Below, piece by piece: positions 52,025 through 61,643 of a DNA stretch of 64,000 nucleotides. A model generated the notes under the pieces. The model ran no database searches. It was given only the letters and a program-made list of their open reading frames with translations, and had not been told where the DNA came from. Position 1 is the stretch's first letter; every line of letters begins with the position of its first letter. Source of the DNA: Neiella litorisoli (GTDB taxonomy: Bacteria > Pseudomonadota > Gammaproteobacteria > Enterobacterales > Neiellaceae); the NCBI RefSeq assembly GCF_014773395.1, contig NZ_JACXAF010000018.1, positions 39,820-103,819 on the forward strand, in the 5' to 3' direction. The position numbers were made by a program, and so were the translations under genes.

Positions 52025-52269
52025 TAATAGTTACTCAAATGCGCCTTTGCATTATCGACACAAGTGCTGAAATAGACCTTGTGTTTGTCCTTACAAAGAC
52101 AAAAGCAAAGAGCAGGCCACTTAGATAATCTATTGATTTAATGTAAAAATAATTTTCAACGCACCGATATCGCGCATTAAATTTGGGAGCAAGGAAGTAG
52201 CAAGCACCAACAAATGAACCAAATTAGTGCAAAACAATGAGGCGTTGATTTATCAGCCGCTAGAATGAC

Positions 52270-52293
52270 AAAACCCAGCCGAAGCTGGGTTTT
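52270..52293 (-). terminator. Terminator of tRNA-Trp
   Basis: Stem AAAACCCAGC / GCTGGGTTTT, with loop TTCG as read on the minus strand, followed by T residues. It sits 6 bp after the tRNA end. Confidence 0.9.
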
Positions 52294-52299
52294 GAAAAT

Positions 52300-52376
52300 T
52301 GGCAGGGGCGGAGGGACTCGAACCCCCAACCATCGGTTTTGGAGACCGCTGTTCTACCAATTGGAACTACGCCCCT
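52300..52376 (-). tRNA. tRNA-Trp (anticodon CCA)
   Basis: On the minus strand, acceptor AGGGGCG pairs with CGCCCCT. The anticodon loop is CTCCAAA (CCA), the T-loop GTTCGAGTC, and the CCA end is encoded at 52302-52300. It is a single gene with its own terminator. Confidence 0.96.
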
Positions 52377-52448
52377 AGATAAGCGAGCGGGATTATACCT
52401 AAGCTCACCGAAAGGTAAAGCGCTTTTCTAAAAAAGCGATTTAATTGC

Positions 52449-54356
52449 TTAATTTGCAACCGCTGCGAGCTTTTGATCGCCGCCGGAGATCAAGGTCATC
52501 ACCGGCTCGCTCGGATCGTAAGCCAATGGCGCTTCGAGCAAAATGCGTTTGATTTGATGCGCATCGTGACGCTCAAGTGCCACTTCTAACTTGTCCAGCA
52601 ACGGAATAGTCTCAGACAGCGGCAATGACACTTCACTGGCCGACATAATTCGAGGATGCTGGGTATCAATGGTGTCTTCGCCAATCAGCAGCTCTTCATA
52701 GAGCTTTTCGCCGGGTCGCAAACCAGTAAAGCGAATTTCTATATCGCCATGAGGATTGCGCTCATCTTTGACTGAACGCCCCATCAGATGGACCATTTTG
52801 TACGCGAGCTCGACAATCCGGACCGGCGCGCCCATATCAAGCACGTAAACATTGCCGCCGGTTCCCATGGCTCCGGCTTGAATCACCAGTTGGGCCGCTT
52901 CTGGGATGGTCATAAAGTAGCGAATGATCTCAGGGTGAGTAACGGTAATTGGACCACCTTGAGCAATCTGCTTTTTGAACAGCGGCATCACTGAACCACT
53001 GCTATCTAACACGTTACCGAATCGAACCATAACAAAACGTGTGTTATGGGGCTCTTGCGCCAACGCCTGAAGCACCAGCTCTGCAAAGCGCTTGGTTGCC
53101 CCCATCACATTGGTTGGTCGTACCGCTTTGTCGGTTGACACCAATACAAATGTCTCGACATTGCAATCAATCGCCGCTTCTGCCGCTTCTTTGGTGCCAA
53201 AGATATTGTTACGGACACCAGACATGGAGTTGGCTTCGACGATCGGCACATGCTTGTATGCAGCAGCATGATAGACGGTATCGACGCGATACTGACGCAT
53301 GGTGTTGCGCATCAGCTTACCATCCATCACCGAACCCAAGACCGACACCAACATGGTGCCCTGCTCTTTGGCTCGCTTGGTTAATTCATTGTCGATTTGA
53401 TAAAGGTTGAACTCGCACAGTTCGAAAAACACTAACACTCGAGGTTGTTGGGCAAGCACCTGACGACACAGTTCAGAGCCAATGGAGCCGCCTGCGCCAG
53501 TGACCATCACCACTTTATTGCGGATGTTGCGCTCGAATAACTCAGGGATCGGTTGCACCGGCTCTCGGCCCAAGACTTCTTCAACCCGCACCGGACGCAA
53601 TTCATCAATACGTTGCTTGCCACTGACGATGTCGGACATTTTCGGGACTTGCAGAACTTCCAACGCGTGCGGTTCGATTTTATGGATGAGCTCTCGGCGA
53701 CGATCGGCAGTGGTATCGGGTAATGCCAGCAGCACTTTAATGCGGCCGTGGCGCTTTTTCAGTTTATCCAATTGGTCCAGGCTGTAAACGGCTAGGCCAA
53801 GCACTGTCGTGCCAACAAAGCGTTGTTTTTCATCAACAAAAGCAACCGGATGATAGTCGATACCGGCGTTAAGTGCGGTCACCAATTGACGACCGGCAGA
53901 GCCGACACCAAAGATCACAACCTTTTCTTTATTCATGGTTCGGTGCTGCGCGAAGCTCATACTGAGCAGCACCCGTGGCACGCTCATCAGCAACACCGAC
54001 AAGGCACCAAATAAAATTGGAATGGAGCGGGGAATGAAGATCTCGGCAAGCAAGCCAGAAATGTACATGTAAGTGGCAGCAAGGATGACGCATGAAATGG
54101 ATAAGATCCACTCGCTCCCAGTCATGAAGCGAGTCACCGTTCGGTAAACACCGGTAATTGATGCCAGCGCTATGCCCAAGCCAATTGAGGTCGTCAGAAC
54201 CAGCAAGTGATCGAGGTGAAGCTCAGATGAGCTCCAACCTAATCGGAGCCAGAAGGCAGCGACAAACGCCAGGGACATGGCAAATGCATCGTAACCGACG
54301 ACCAGCAACTGCTTGGCACGACGAGGCAAACGATCCAAAAGATCGGTATTCATCAT
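52449..54356 (-). CDS. UDP-GlcNAc 4,6-dehydratase, membrane form (PglF/FlaA1/CapD-like)
   Basis: I use the first of two ATGs at 54356; the upstream extension is unlikely. It has 635 residues. Four N-terminal membrane helices precede a first Rossmann domain (VIFGVGSAGRQLVTALN) and the dehydratase domain with VTGAGGSIGSELCRQVL. The catalytic block is VLVSTDKAVRPTNVMGATKR, with Met in place of the usual Tyr, as in the large FlaA1/WbpM/PglF class. It should make the 4-keto-6-deoxy sugar used by the aminotransferase upstream, giving bacillosamine or a related sugar. It is the last gene of the operon. Confidence 0.93.
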   Translation of the reverse strand: MMNTDLLDRLPRRAKQLLVVGYDAFAMSLAFVAAFWLRLGWSSSELHLDHLLVLTTSIGLGIALASITGVYRTVTRFMTGSEWILSISCVILAATYMYISGLLAEIFIPRSIPILFGALSVLLMSVPRVLLSMSFAQHRTMNKEKVVIFGVGSAGRQLVTALNAGIDYHPVAFVDEKQRFVGTTVLGLAVYSLDQLDKLKKRHGRIKVLLALPDTTADRRRELIHKIEPHALEVLQVPKMSDIVSGKQRIDELRPVRVEEVLGREPVQPIPELFERNIRNKVVMVTGAGGSIGSELCRQVLAQQPRVLVFFELCEFNLYQIDNELTKRAKEQGTMLVSVLGSVMDGKLMRNTMRQYRVDTVYHAAAYKHVPIVEANSMSGVRNNIFGTKEAAEAAIDCNVETFVLVSTDKAVRPTNVMGATKRFAELVLQALAQEPHNTRFVMVRFGNVLDSSGSVMPLFKKQIAQGGPITVTHPEIIRYFMTIPEAAQLVIQAGAMGTGGNVYVLDMGAPVRIVELAYKMVHLMGRSVKDERNPHGDIEIRFTGLRPGEKLYEELLIGEDTIDTQHPRIMSASEVSLPLSETIPLLDKLEVALERHDAHQIKRILLEAPLAYDPSEPVMTLISGGDQKLAAVAN

Positions 54357-54442
54357 AGCGCACAACCACTTATTATTAATTATGGAGTCGAACTTACCAC
54401 CCTGACTAGACTTGTACAACAACCAACCAGTCAAAAAACTGA

Positions 54443-55618
54443 CTAATCACTCAATTTCTTCGCCGCAACGTGAATTGCATCGACAATTTTATACATTTCA
54501 GCAACATCAATAGTCGGATGGACCATAAACATAAGGCTTGTGTCGCCAAGCTCTTTTGCAACCGGCAAACGCTCCTTGGGTCGCAAACCATTCCCTTCAA
54601 ACGCTTTTTCTAGATAAACCTCAGAGCAAGAACCAGACATTGCAGGTAAACCGCACTCATTTAGGGCAGCCATAAAGGTTTCACGATTATAACCATTTGG
54701 TAACAACTCTGGACGAACAAAGACGTAGTGTTTGTAACGCGCATGGTCAATGTGAGCGGGAATTTCTGGGATCCGAATCCAAGGGTATACAGCCAGAGCC
54801 TCATCTAGGATCTTGGCCAATTGCTGACGCTTCGCTTTCCACTCTGGCATGCGTTGCAGTTGGATACGACCGATCGCCGATTGCATTTCGGTCAATCGCC
54901 AGTTGGTACCAAATGAATCGTGGAGCCAACGAAAACCCGGCGGATGCTCAGTGTGGTAGATTTTGTCGTAACTCTTACCATGGTCCTTGAACGACCAAGC
55001 CCGCTGCCACAGCGTTTCGTCGTTGGTGGTTACCATGCCGCCCTCGCCGCCTGTGGTCATGATCTTGTCCTGACAAAATGACCAAGCAGCAATATCACCA
55101 ATACTGCCAACCGAACGACCTTTGTAACGCGCACCATGGGCCTGAGCACAGTCCTCAATCACCCTGATGTTGTGTTGAGCAGCCAACGACATAATGTCAT
55201 CCATTTCACATGGCCAGCCCGCTAAATGAACGCAAATAATCGCCTTAGTGTGGCTAGTAATGTGTGGTGCGATGGTGGCCGCACTGATGTTCTGACTATC
55301 GGCATCGACATCAGCAAAGACTGGGGTTGCGCTGGCATTGACAATGGCACTAACCGACGCCAAAAAAGTTCGTGAGGTGACGATCACTTCATCGCCTTGA
55401 CCAACGCCCAAGGCATGCAAAGCCAAATCCAAGGCGACAGTGCCGTTGGCAACCGCCACCGCGTATTGGCAATCAGCAAATGCGGCAAATTCTTTTTCAA
55501 ATTCACGCCCTTCCTGCCCAGTCCAATAATTTACCTTGTTGGACAACAAGACGCGCTGCACTGCATCAGCCTCTTGTTGAGTAAAGCTCGGCCATGGCGA
55601 AATTTTGGTGTTCAACAT
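54443..55618 (-). CDS. DegT/DnrJ-type sugar aminotransferase (PglE-like)
   Basis: The ATG at 55618 has AAGGAATAACTCG before it. The 391-residue PLP enzyme has the DegT marks WTGQEGREFEKEFAAF, VANGTVALDLALHALGVGQGDEVIVTSRTF, VIEDCAQAHGARYKGRSVGS and Schiff-base Lys in FCQDKIMTTGGEGGMV. It places an amino group on a keto-sugar nucleotide, most likely the PglF-type product. It lies 4 bp after the acetyltransferase gene. Its order with the dehydratase and acetyltransferase supports bacillosamine synthesis. Confidence 0.9.
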   Translation of the reverse strand: MLNTKISPWPSFTQQEADAVQRVLLSNKVNYWTGQEGREFEKEFAAFADCQYAVAVANGTVALDLALHALGVGQGDEVIVTSRTFLASVSAIVNASATPVFADVDADSQNISAATIAPHITSHTKAIICVHLAGWPCEMDDIMSLAAQHNIRVIEDCAQAHGARYKGRSVGSIGDIAAWSFCQDKIMTTGGEGGMVTTNDETLWQRAWSFKDHGKSYDKIYHTEHPPGFRWLHDSFGTNWRLTEMQSAIGRIQLQRMPEWKAKRQQLAKILDEALAVYPWIRIPEIPAHIDHARYKHYVFVRPELLPNGYNRETFMAALNECGLPAMSGSCSEVYLEKAFEGNGLRPKERLPVAKELGDTSLMFMVHPTIDVAEMYKIVDAIHVAAKKLSD

Positions 55619-55622
55619 CGAG

Positions 55623-56255
55623 TTATTCCTTTTTAGAAATAGGGCGAGCAGGCACGCCAACAAGGGTTTGGCCAGCCTGAGTAGAATGAATCAAGGTCGC
55701 ACCTGCGCCAAGGGTGCAGTGGTCTGCAATGGTGATAAGTTGAATCACGTTTGCACCAATGCCCAACCAACAGAGCTCACCGACATGAACCATTCCAGCA
55801 ATAGACACGCCCGGACAAACATGGCTATATGCTCCGATAACGCAGTCATGATCAATGGTTGCGCCAGTGTTGATAATGACCCCAAGTCCAATCTTGCTAT
55901 CGGGGTTAATAATGGCGCCAGCACAAATCAAAACCCCTGACTCGATGACAACACTGTGAGCGATAATCGCAGTTGGATGAATCAAGGTAGCAAGCTGTGC
56001 TTTTGCGGCCAACAATTGCTGCAACCAACTTTGCCGTCCGGCACAACTCCCCATCGCGACAAAAAAGTGAGTGTGCTCGTTGATATAGCGACTAAAATCG
56101 CTCAGCGGCCCAGCCACGGGAAGACCTGCGCATTCACCGATGCGTTCGAAAGCATCATCCAAAAACAATAATTTGTCGTAATCTTGTGATAACTGAGCAA
56201 CATCGGCGACGACCTTACCATGGCCACCCGCCCCAAGGATCACTAGACGCGTCAT
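55623..56255 (-). CDS. Sugar O/N-acetyltransferase, PglD/NeuD-like
   Basis: The protein has 210 residues. LVILGAGGHGKVVADVAQ is the N-terminal nucleotide-sugar-binding fold, and the C-terminal part is a left-handed beta-helix of hexapeptide repeats (ATLIHPTAIIAHSVVIESGVLICAGAII). The His of TIDHDCVIGAYSHVCPG is the likely base. PglD acetylates the amino sugar to UDP-diacetylbacillosamine. It overlaps the sugar-transferase gene by 4 bases (ATGA). Confidence 0.9.
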   Translation of the reverse strand: MTRLVILGAGGHGKVVADVAQLSQDYDKLLFLDDAFERIGECAGLPVAGPLSDFSRYINEHTHFFVAMGSCAGRQSWLQQLLAAKAQLATLIHPTAIIAHSVVIESGVLICAGAIINPDSKIGLGVIINTGATIDHDCVIGAYSHVCPGVSIAGMVHVGELCWLGIGANVIQLITIADHCTLGAGATLIHSTQAGQTLVGVPARPISKKE

Positions 56256-56842
56256 GCGTTGCCCTCAAACTTACTCATGGTTGCCTCACCTTCACCACTA
56301 ATACCATCGCGCTTGATGACCTTAAGCACCGTCAGCCAGATAATTTTAAGGTCGAGCCATATCGATTGGTGGTCGACATACCAGACGTCATAATCAAATT
56401 TTTGTTGCCATGAAATGGCATTGCGGCCATTGACTTGTGCCCAGCCTGTAATGCCTGGAGGCATTTCATGGCGGCGGCGCTGGTGTTCGCTGTATAACGG
56501 TAGATACTCCATCAACAACGGTCTGGGCCCTACTAGACTCATATTGCCAACCAGCACATTCCACAACTCGGGCAACTCATCAAGGCTAGTCGAGCGCAAG
56601 AAACGGCCAAAACTGGTCAGTCGTTCACTATCGGGCAACAACTCGCCGCTGTCGTCGCGAGCATCGGTCATGGTTCGGAATTTATACATTTTGAATGGGC
56701 GCCCGTGTTTACCGGGCCGAACTTGGCTGAACAACACCGGTCGTCCCAACTTGACCGCAACTAGCAACGCAACGATCAGCAACACCGGCCACAACAGCAA
56801 CAGAGCGACAATCGCTGCAAACAGATCAAGCAGACGTTTCAC
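56252..56842 (-). CDS. Initiating sugar-1-phosphate transferase (PglC/WcaJ-type)
   Basis: The GTG at 56842 with AGGAG before it fits better than the ATG further up, which would overlap the previous gene by 86 bases. The 196-residue protein has a single hydrophobic entry helix (LLDLFAAIVALLLLWPVLLIVALLVAV). The catalytic core is KMYKFRTMTDARDDSGELLPDSERLTSFGRFLRSTSLDELPELWNVLVGNMSLVGPRPLL. This is the minimal PglC size and it moves a sugar phosphate to undecaprenyl phosphate, probably starting the repeat with bacillosamine. Confidence 0.93.
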   Translation of the reverse strand: MKRLLDLFAAIVALLLLWPVLLIVALLVAVKLGRPVLFSQVRPGKHGRPFKMYKFRTMTDARDDSGELLPDSERLTSFGRFLRSTSLDELPELWNVLVGNMSLVGPRPLLMEYLPLYSEHQRRRHEMPPGITGWAQVNGRNAISWQQKFDYDVWYVDHQSIWLDLKIIWLTVLKVIKRDGISGEGEATMSKFEGNA

Positions 56843-58013
56843 AGTGACTCTCCTGATTGGTTCTTGGTGATAATGCGTGCTCGGATAACAACGCCTGATA
56901 GTAACGCGCAATATCTCCTGCGTTGTTTTTCACATTCAACAAGTAAGCGGCCAATTCATAGCCTTGGGCAGCGAACTGCTGACGTTTTTCTGGGTTCGCC
57001 AAAGCATCGGCAATAGCATCAGCCAAAGCTTTCGGATCAGCTTTGGGCACTAACCAGCCAGTTTGGTCTGGTTTAATGAGGTCGGGAAAACCACCCACAT
57101 TACTGGTGATTGTTGCTACACCGGACAATAAAGATTCAACCGCGCCGCCAACATTTTCCGAATGAGAAGGATGAATCGCGACATCAAGCTCCGCGTAGAT
57201 ATCCTGCACATCATGACGAGTGCCAGTGAAAATAAAGCGGCCGTGGTGCTTTTGCGCCGCATAGGCTTTGACCGAGTCAAAGTAGTCTTGCGAATCTCCC
57301 CATGGACCACCAACAAAGATGCAGTGCAAATCAGGCCGTTGTCGAGCAACCAAATCTACCGCATCAATTAAATCTTCATGACCTTTTAAGCCGCGCTTTT
57401 GGCCGAGGTACTTCTTCGGCGGATAAAAGTAAGCGATGTTACCAATGACTGGCGCATCATCCGGAATATCAAACTCCTGATGCAACTTCCCTTTGTTCTG
57501 GCCATGGTGAGCCTCAACATCGACGCCATAATAAGCCAACCCGAGCCGTTCAGAATCAATGCCATTTTTCAAATAGCATTGCCGAGTCCACTCACAAGAT
57601 GCCAGCCAATAATCAGCTTTTGATGCCGTCCACAAATCAACTCGACGGAACAAACCATGTTCTAGGTGCAGTGGCCCTGGCACATGAAAAATACGCGGAA
57701 TCGGATGGTTGCGGCCCAATGCCAAGCGCATGGTCAAGGTCGTCGCCACAAAGTGAGAGTGAATGATGTCGGGTTGAACGTCGGCAACGAGCTGCCTGAA
57801 CTGCCGAAATAATTTTATATTTGCCCACGGCTTTTTGATGTTGAGTGCCGTTTGCAGAATATGAACCTTAACGCCCTGAGAACGATACTTTTCAACCATT
57901 GGCCCGTCGGGTAATGCCAAGTGAACTTCGACACCAAGCTTAATCAATTCACGTGTTTGTCTTAGCGCCCAACTGGCACCAACGGCAGTTTTTAATAGAT
58001 GTAAAACTTTCAC
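56826..58013 (-). CDS. Glycosyltransferase, GT4 type
   Basis: The protein has 395 residues with two Rossmann domains. The start is KVLHLLKTAVGASWALRQTRELIKLGVEVHLAL. PPKKYLGQKRGLKGHEDLIDAVDLV and PSHSENVGGAVESLLSGVATITSNVGGFPDLI give the GT4 nucleotide-sugar site (E-x7-E type). It is cytoplasmic. The sugar it adds is unknown. It sits between another GT4 gene and the initiating transferase. Confidence 0.9.
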   Translation of the reverse strand: MKVLHLLKTAVGASWALRQTRELIKLGVEVHLALPDGPMVEKYRSQGVKVHILQTALNIKKPWANIKLFRQFRQLVADVQPDIIHSHFVATTLTMRLALGRNHPIPRIFHVPGPLHLEHGLFRRVDLWTASKADYWLASCEWTRQCYLKNGIDSERLGLAYYGVDVEAHHGQNKGKLHQEFDIPDDAPVIGNIAYFYPPKKYLGQKRGLKGHEDLIDAVDLVARQRPDLHCIFVGGPWGDSQDYFDSVKAYAAQKHHGRFIFTGTRHDVQDIYAELDVAIHPSHSENVGGAVESLLSGVATITSNVGGFPDLIKPDQTGWLVPKADPKALADAIADALANPEKRQQFAAQGYELAAYLLNVKNNAGDIARYYQALLSEHALSPRTNQESHCETSA

Positions 58014-58022
58014 GGCAACTTC

Positions 58023-59198
58023 CTATGTCGATGCAGACAATACGCGTTGTTGATAGTCCAAATAGAAATTGGTTCTTCGTTCAACCAGAACGTCTAGCTC
58101 ATATTCTCGGCTCTTTGCTAAATTGTTTGCCGATGCTTGCGTTAGAGTTTGGGGCGATAGGCACAACGATGCCAGCGTGTCGGCTAAGCCCTTGGCATCG
58201 TCTTTATCAACCAAGAATTGCTCGGGCAACAATTCAGGAATACCACCAACGTTTGAGGCCACACAAGGCAGCCCTCTAGCCATCGCTTCAATCAACGCTC
58301 GTGGCAAACCTTCGGTGCGCGACGGCATCACAAACACCTCAGCATCATCGAGATAACGAATCACATCGGCGTGGTTGATCGCACCGACAAACTCAAAATT
58401 GTTCGAACAGTGTTTTTGCGCGGCGAGTTGTTGCATTGAGCCCAAGAACCGGCCGGCCCCTAGCATGACGACTTTCAGCTCAACGCCTTGTTGTTTGAGC
58501 AGCCTAACGGCTTCAATCAATACATCAGGCCCTTTGTAGAGCTGCTCAAAGGAACCAACAAATACAAGCTTTGACGCATTGGCTGAATAATTACGTGGTA
58601 GCGCTCGTATGGATTCCTTTGGTAACTCAATATCAGAGCAACCTACCGAAATGTTGCCACTTGCCGTGTTATAGCGACGCTGCAGGTATTCTTGAGTCAC
58701 ATAGCAAGCTGCCGCTGCCTTCTTACAGATACGCTGCAAACTTAAATAAGTTGCCACGCCCAGCACTTTGTCAAACAAAGTGCCAGTGATCCCTGAATTG
58801 AATACATCGAGTGGATCGCCAACGACTTCGACAGCATATGGTTTCACTGGTTTAGCAAGAAAACAGGCGATACTGGCGGATTGAGAAGGGACTCGAAATA
58901 TTGCCCCATCAGACTGACGTAATTGATGATGAATAACTCGCCGGATAGCGAACATATTTTTTAGCAGGCCGACGAAACCGACGTAATAGGGTAATGCAAC
59001 GAACTCAACTTTATTGCCACTTGATAGACGCCAAGATGGATCGGTCTGTTCAACGTCAAGAATTCTAGCGACGACAGTAACGTGATCAAACACCTTTAAA
59101 TAGCGAAGCCAGAACTCATATAAAAAGACACTGTCAGTCCAAACTTGGCCATCTGGAGTTCGATAAAACCTGAACTCACACGTTACAGCGAGTTTCAT
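58023..59198 (-). CDS. Glycosyltransferase, GT4 type
   Basis: The protein has 391 residues. VFVGSFEQLYKGPDVLIEAVRLL and MPSRTEGLPRALIEAMARGLPCVASNVGGIPELLP are the GT4 donor-binding parts with the E-x7-E pair. The N-terminal domain is divergent (MKLAVTCEFRFYRTPDG). Its start overlaps the polymerase stop by 4 bases. The sugar is unknown. Confidence 0.9.
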   Translation of the reverse strand: MKLAVTCEFRFYRTPDGQVWTDSVFLYEFWLRYLKVFDHVTVVARILDVEQTDPSWRLSSGNKVEFVALPYYVGFVGLLKNMFAIRRVIHHQLRQSDGAIFRVPSQSASIACFLAKPVKPYAVEVVGDPLDVFNSGITGTLFDKVLGVATYLSLQRICKKAAAACYVTQEYLQRRYNTASGNISVGCSDIELPKESIRALPRNYSANASKLVFVGSFEQLYKGPDVLIEAVRLLKQQGVELKVVMLGAGRFLGSMQQLAAQKHCSNNFEFVGAINHADVIRYLDDAEVFVMPSRTEGLPRALIEAMARGLPCVASNVGGIPELLPEQFLVDKDDAKGLADTLASLCLSPQTLTQASANNLAKSREYELDVLVERRTNFYLDYQQRVLSAST

Positions 59199-60562
59199 AG
59201 CGCGCCTTTAGAGTTTTTTCGAAACATTATCATTAGTGCGCCAGTTACAACAACTCCAAGAATTATTTGGACCGGCACATGAGCAAAGCTATTTCTAATC
59301 ATGACAAACAGAGGCAATAAGCTCACACCAAGCAAGACATCTCCAACTAGAGTCGAACGCAGATTGTCCAACATAGCGAGTACCGCTCCGAATAATACGA
59401 AAAGAATGAACACCCCCGATTCACCGAAATTTATGTATGCTTCAGCGACAGGAGAAAAACCAATTGGCCCAGTCCTTTCAATCACTTTCACATTCAATAG
59501 TCGATGATCTTCTGCCGCAGGTAGTCGCTCCATCTGAGGAATGAGCAATGCTAGTTGCCTTTCAATAGGCGCCCAATAACTTGCCCCCATTAAAAGCTCA
59601 TCGCCACTGCGACGCCATCGAATAACTTCATCAACTGCACGCAAACTAGATCCCATTTCAGCTACAGCATTTAATGGATTCATCGACATTTCCTGAGAGC
59701 CGCTGTAATCGCCAGAAACCCTCAAGTTCTTAACGATACCTGCGCTGATCAAAAAAACAATGATTGCCAAAACAAGCAAAGCGCCGTTCATTGGTTTACA
59801 TTTTCGACCCAACATACAAGCGCCAACAGCAGAAGGAAACATTACTTCGCCCCTCAACCCAAGCTTAAAAGCAACGAGGGCCCAAATTGCAAACACGACG
59901 AAATAGCGGTTGCCAAAAGATTTGTCATAGCAAACCGTCAGCAATACCATCCCCAGCCCTATAAATAAGTAGATATACGTAAATAGCAACCCCACTATTG
60001 GCGTACTATCGACCACACTCAAATAGCTGCCATAAGAGGCAATGGCTCCAGTAGCAATTGCCACCATAAAGAATAAGACGACCACTGCAGAGACCATTAA
60101 ACCGCCTATATCAAAAAGCTTCTTTTGATACTCTGTTGTATTTAGTGGGCCAGCTAATTGTTGCGGTTTAGTACAAACAACAACACCAATACCTAACGCT
60201 AAGAAAGACAAATTTATCAGGTGAATTGCATTGTAAGTTTCTTCACTTGAGAACCAGAAACTGATTTGATAGAGAATGTCTTCGTCAGTGATTCCACCCA
60301 TCCCACTAGCTAAGATGAGTCCACCGTGGAAAACGCCAAAGGCAATAAAAAAAATAAAGCTAATAGACCAAACGCCTTTGGGGACAGTGTTAGCAATGAT
60401 AAAGGCGGTGACCAACCAATTGAAATTAGTTATCACTTCAAGGTCTGCTCTTGATGTTTCAAACACATCAAAATACGAGGCGAAAACTAAAACGCTAATT
60501 GTCGCTAATACAAGGCCTGCAAGTAACTGTCGGCTTTGATCGTTAACTTCTATACGCGCCAT
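59195..60562 (-). CDS. O-antigen/exopolysaccharide polymerase (Wzy-like)
   Basis: The protein has 455 residues, with about eleven to twelve membrane helices and a large outer loop with PIERQLALLIPQMERLPAAED. GFSPVAEAYINFGESGVFILFVLFGAVLAML is a recognised block of the Wzy polymerases. It would join repeat units made by the glycosyltransferases at the outer face of the inner membrane. It overlaps its upstream neighbour by 20 bases. Assignment is by topology, this block, and the Wzx partner. Confidence 0.8.
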   Translation of the reverse strand: MARIEVNDQSRQLLAGLVLATISVLVFASYFDVFETSRADLEVITNFNWLVTAFIIANTVPKGVWSISFIFFIAFGVFHGGLILASGMGGITDEDILYQISFWFSSEETYNAIHLINLSFLALGIGVVVCTKPQQLAGPLNTTEYQKKLFDIGGLMVSAVVVLFFMVAIATGAIASYGSYLSVVDSTPIVGLLFTYIYLFIGLGMVLLTVCYDKSFGNRYFVVFAIWALVAFKLGLRGEVMFPSAVGACMLGRKCKPMNGALLVLAIIVFLISAGIVKNLRVSGDYSGSQEMSMNPLNAVAEMGSSLRAVDEVIRWRRSGDELLMGASYWAPIERQLALLIPQMERLPAAEDHRLLNVKVIERTGPIGFSPVAEAYINFGESGVFILFVLFGAVLAMLDNLRSTLVGDVLLGVSLLPLFVMIRNSFAHVPVQIILGVVVTGALMIMFRKNSKGAL

Positions 60563-61643
60563 ACAATTGGTCTATATTGGCTTCTAGGCGAAAATCGCTA
60601 GACATAAATTCATTACGAGATTTCTCCTTATCCACCGGCTGTTGGATAAGTTCTTCAATCCTGCTAGACCAAAATTCCAGTGGTGCGTCTAATGGCACAG
60701 TAACCACAGTGTTCAATTGCCGTGATATTTCGACAATACCAGGGATCTCAGACCCAACAACAGGGGTTCCCAAACAAGCACTTTCAATAACTGCCCCGGG
60801 AAGACCTTCCCAAGCCGATGGAAACAACATCAGGCTTGAATGATAAACAAATGGGTAAACGTCAGCTTTCTCGCCCAAAAAGGTCACCCTATCAAAGCAC
60901 TTGTAGCGCTTAAATATGTCTATCATCATCGACTTAATATGAGGGTCTTCTTTACCGATTAACACTAGCTGGGCATCGTCATTCTTTTGCGCGAAGTTGG
61001 AAAAAATATGAGCTAAGCCCTTATGGTTTTTTTGCTCATGCATACGCGCTACATTGACAATTACATCTTGTCCAGAATAGCCAGAAATGTATTTCGCCCA
61101 GAAATTCTTCTGGAATTCCGGTAACGCAATATCAAAGCCATTATAAATCACCGAAAACTTTGTGTTATCTCGCCAACTTGGTGGCCAAAATGCGTCCATA
61201 GCGCCCTGACAAACGGCTAAAATTTTAGACGCGGAGAGCAACAGTAAACGCCTCAACACAAAATCTCTAAGCTTACGGAAGGTTGATTTGTGCTGAACAT
61301 CGTGAGTACTGCGAAAATGAGCAATTGTTGTGTTAATACCTACGATTTTAGCTAACGCTAGAATGATACCCGACACTAGAGAAACATGAGAATGAACAAT
61401 ATCATATTGGCCTTGGCGTAAAATTCGAATGAACTGAAAGGGAAATTTAGCCCCTAACTTGCAATAATGAATCTTACATCCTTGCTCAATAAGAGAGCTA
61501 TCTAACACTCCCTTGGAGCCACTTAACACTAGGAAATCAAACTCCACGCCCCGTCGTTTCATGCCTTCTATACCAGAAATCGTCCGTAGCTCAGCGCCCC
61601 CTCTATTCATAATCCCAAAGACATGCAACACTTTTACTGACAA
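60543..61643 (-). CDS. Glycosyltransferase, GT4 type
   Basis: The protein has 366 residues: VLHVFGIMNRGGAELRTISGIEGMKRRGVEFDFL at the start, then NVARMHEQKNHKGLAHIFSNF and FPSAWEGLPGAVIESACLGTPVVGSEIPGIVEI with the E-x7-E donor site. Base composition is clearly AT-richer than the acetate block, as in the next genes. It overlaps the flippase by 10 bases. The sugar is unknown. Confidence 0.9.
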   Translation of the reverse strand: MSVKVLHVFGIMNRGGAELRTISGIEGMKRRGVEFDFLVLSGSKGVLDSSLIEQGCKIHYCKLGAKFPFQFIRILRQGQYDIVHSHVSLVSGIILALAKIVGINTTIAHFRSTHDVQHKSTFRKLRDFVLRRLLLLSASKILAVCQGAMDAFWPPSWRDNTKFSVIYNGFDIALPEFQKNFWAKYISGYSGQDVIVNVARMHEQKNHKGLAHIFSNFAQKNDDAQLVLIGKEDPHIKSMMIDIFKRYKCFDRVTFLGEKADVYPFVYHSSLMLFPSAWEGLPGAVIESACLGTPVVGSEIPGIVEISRQLNTVVTVPLDAPLEFWSSRIEELIQQPVDKEKSRNEFMSSDFRLEANIDQLYGAYRS

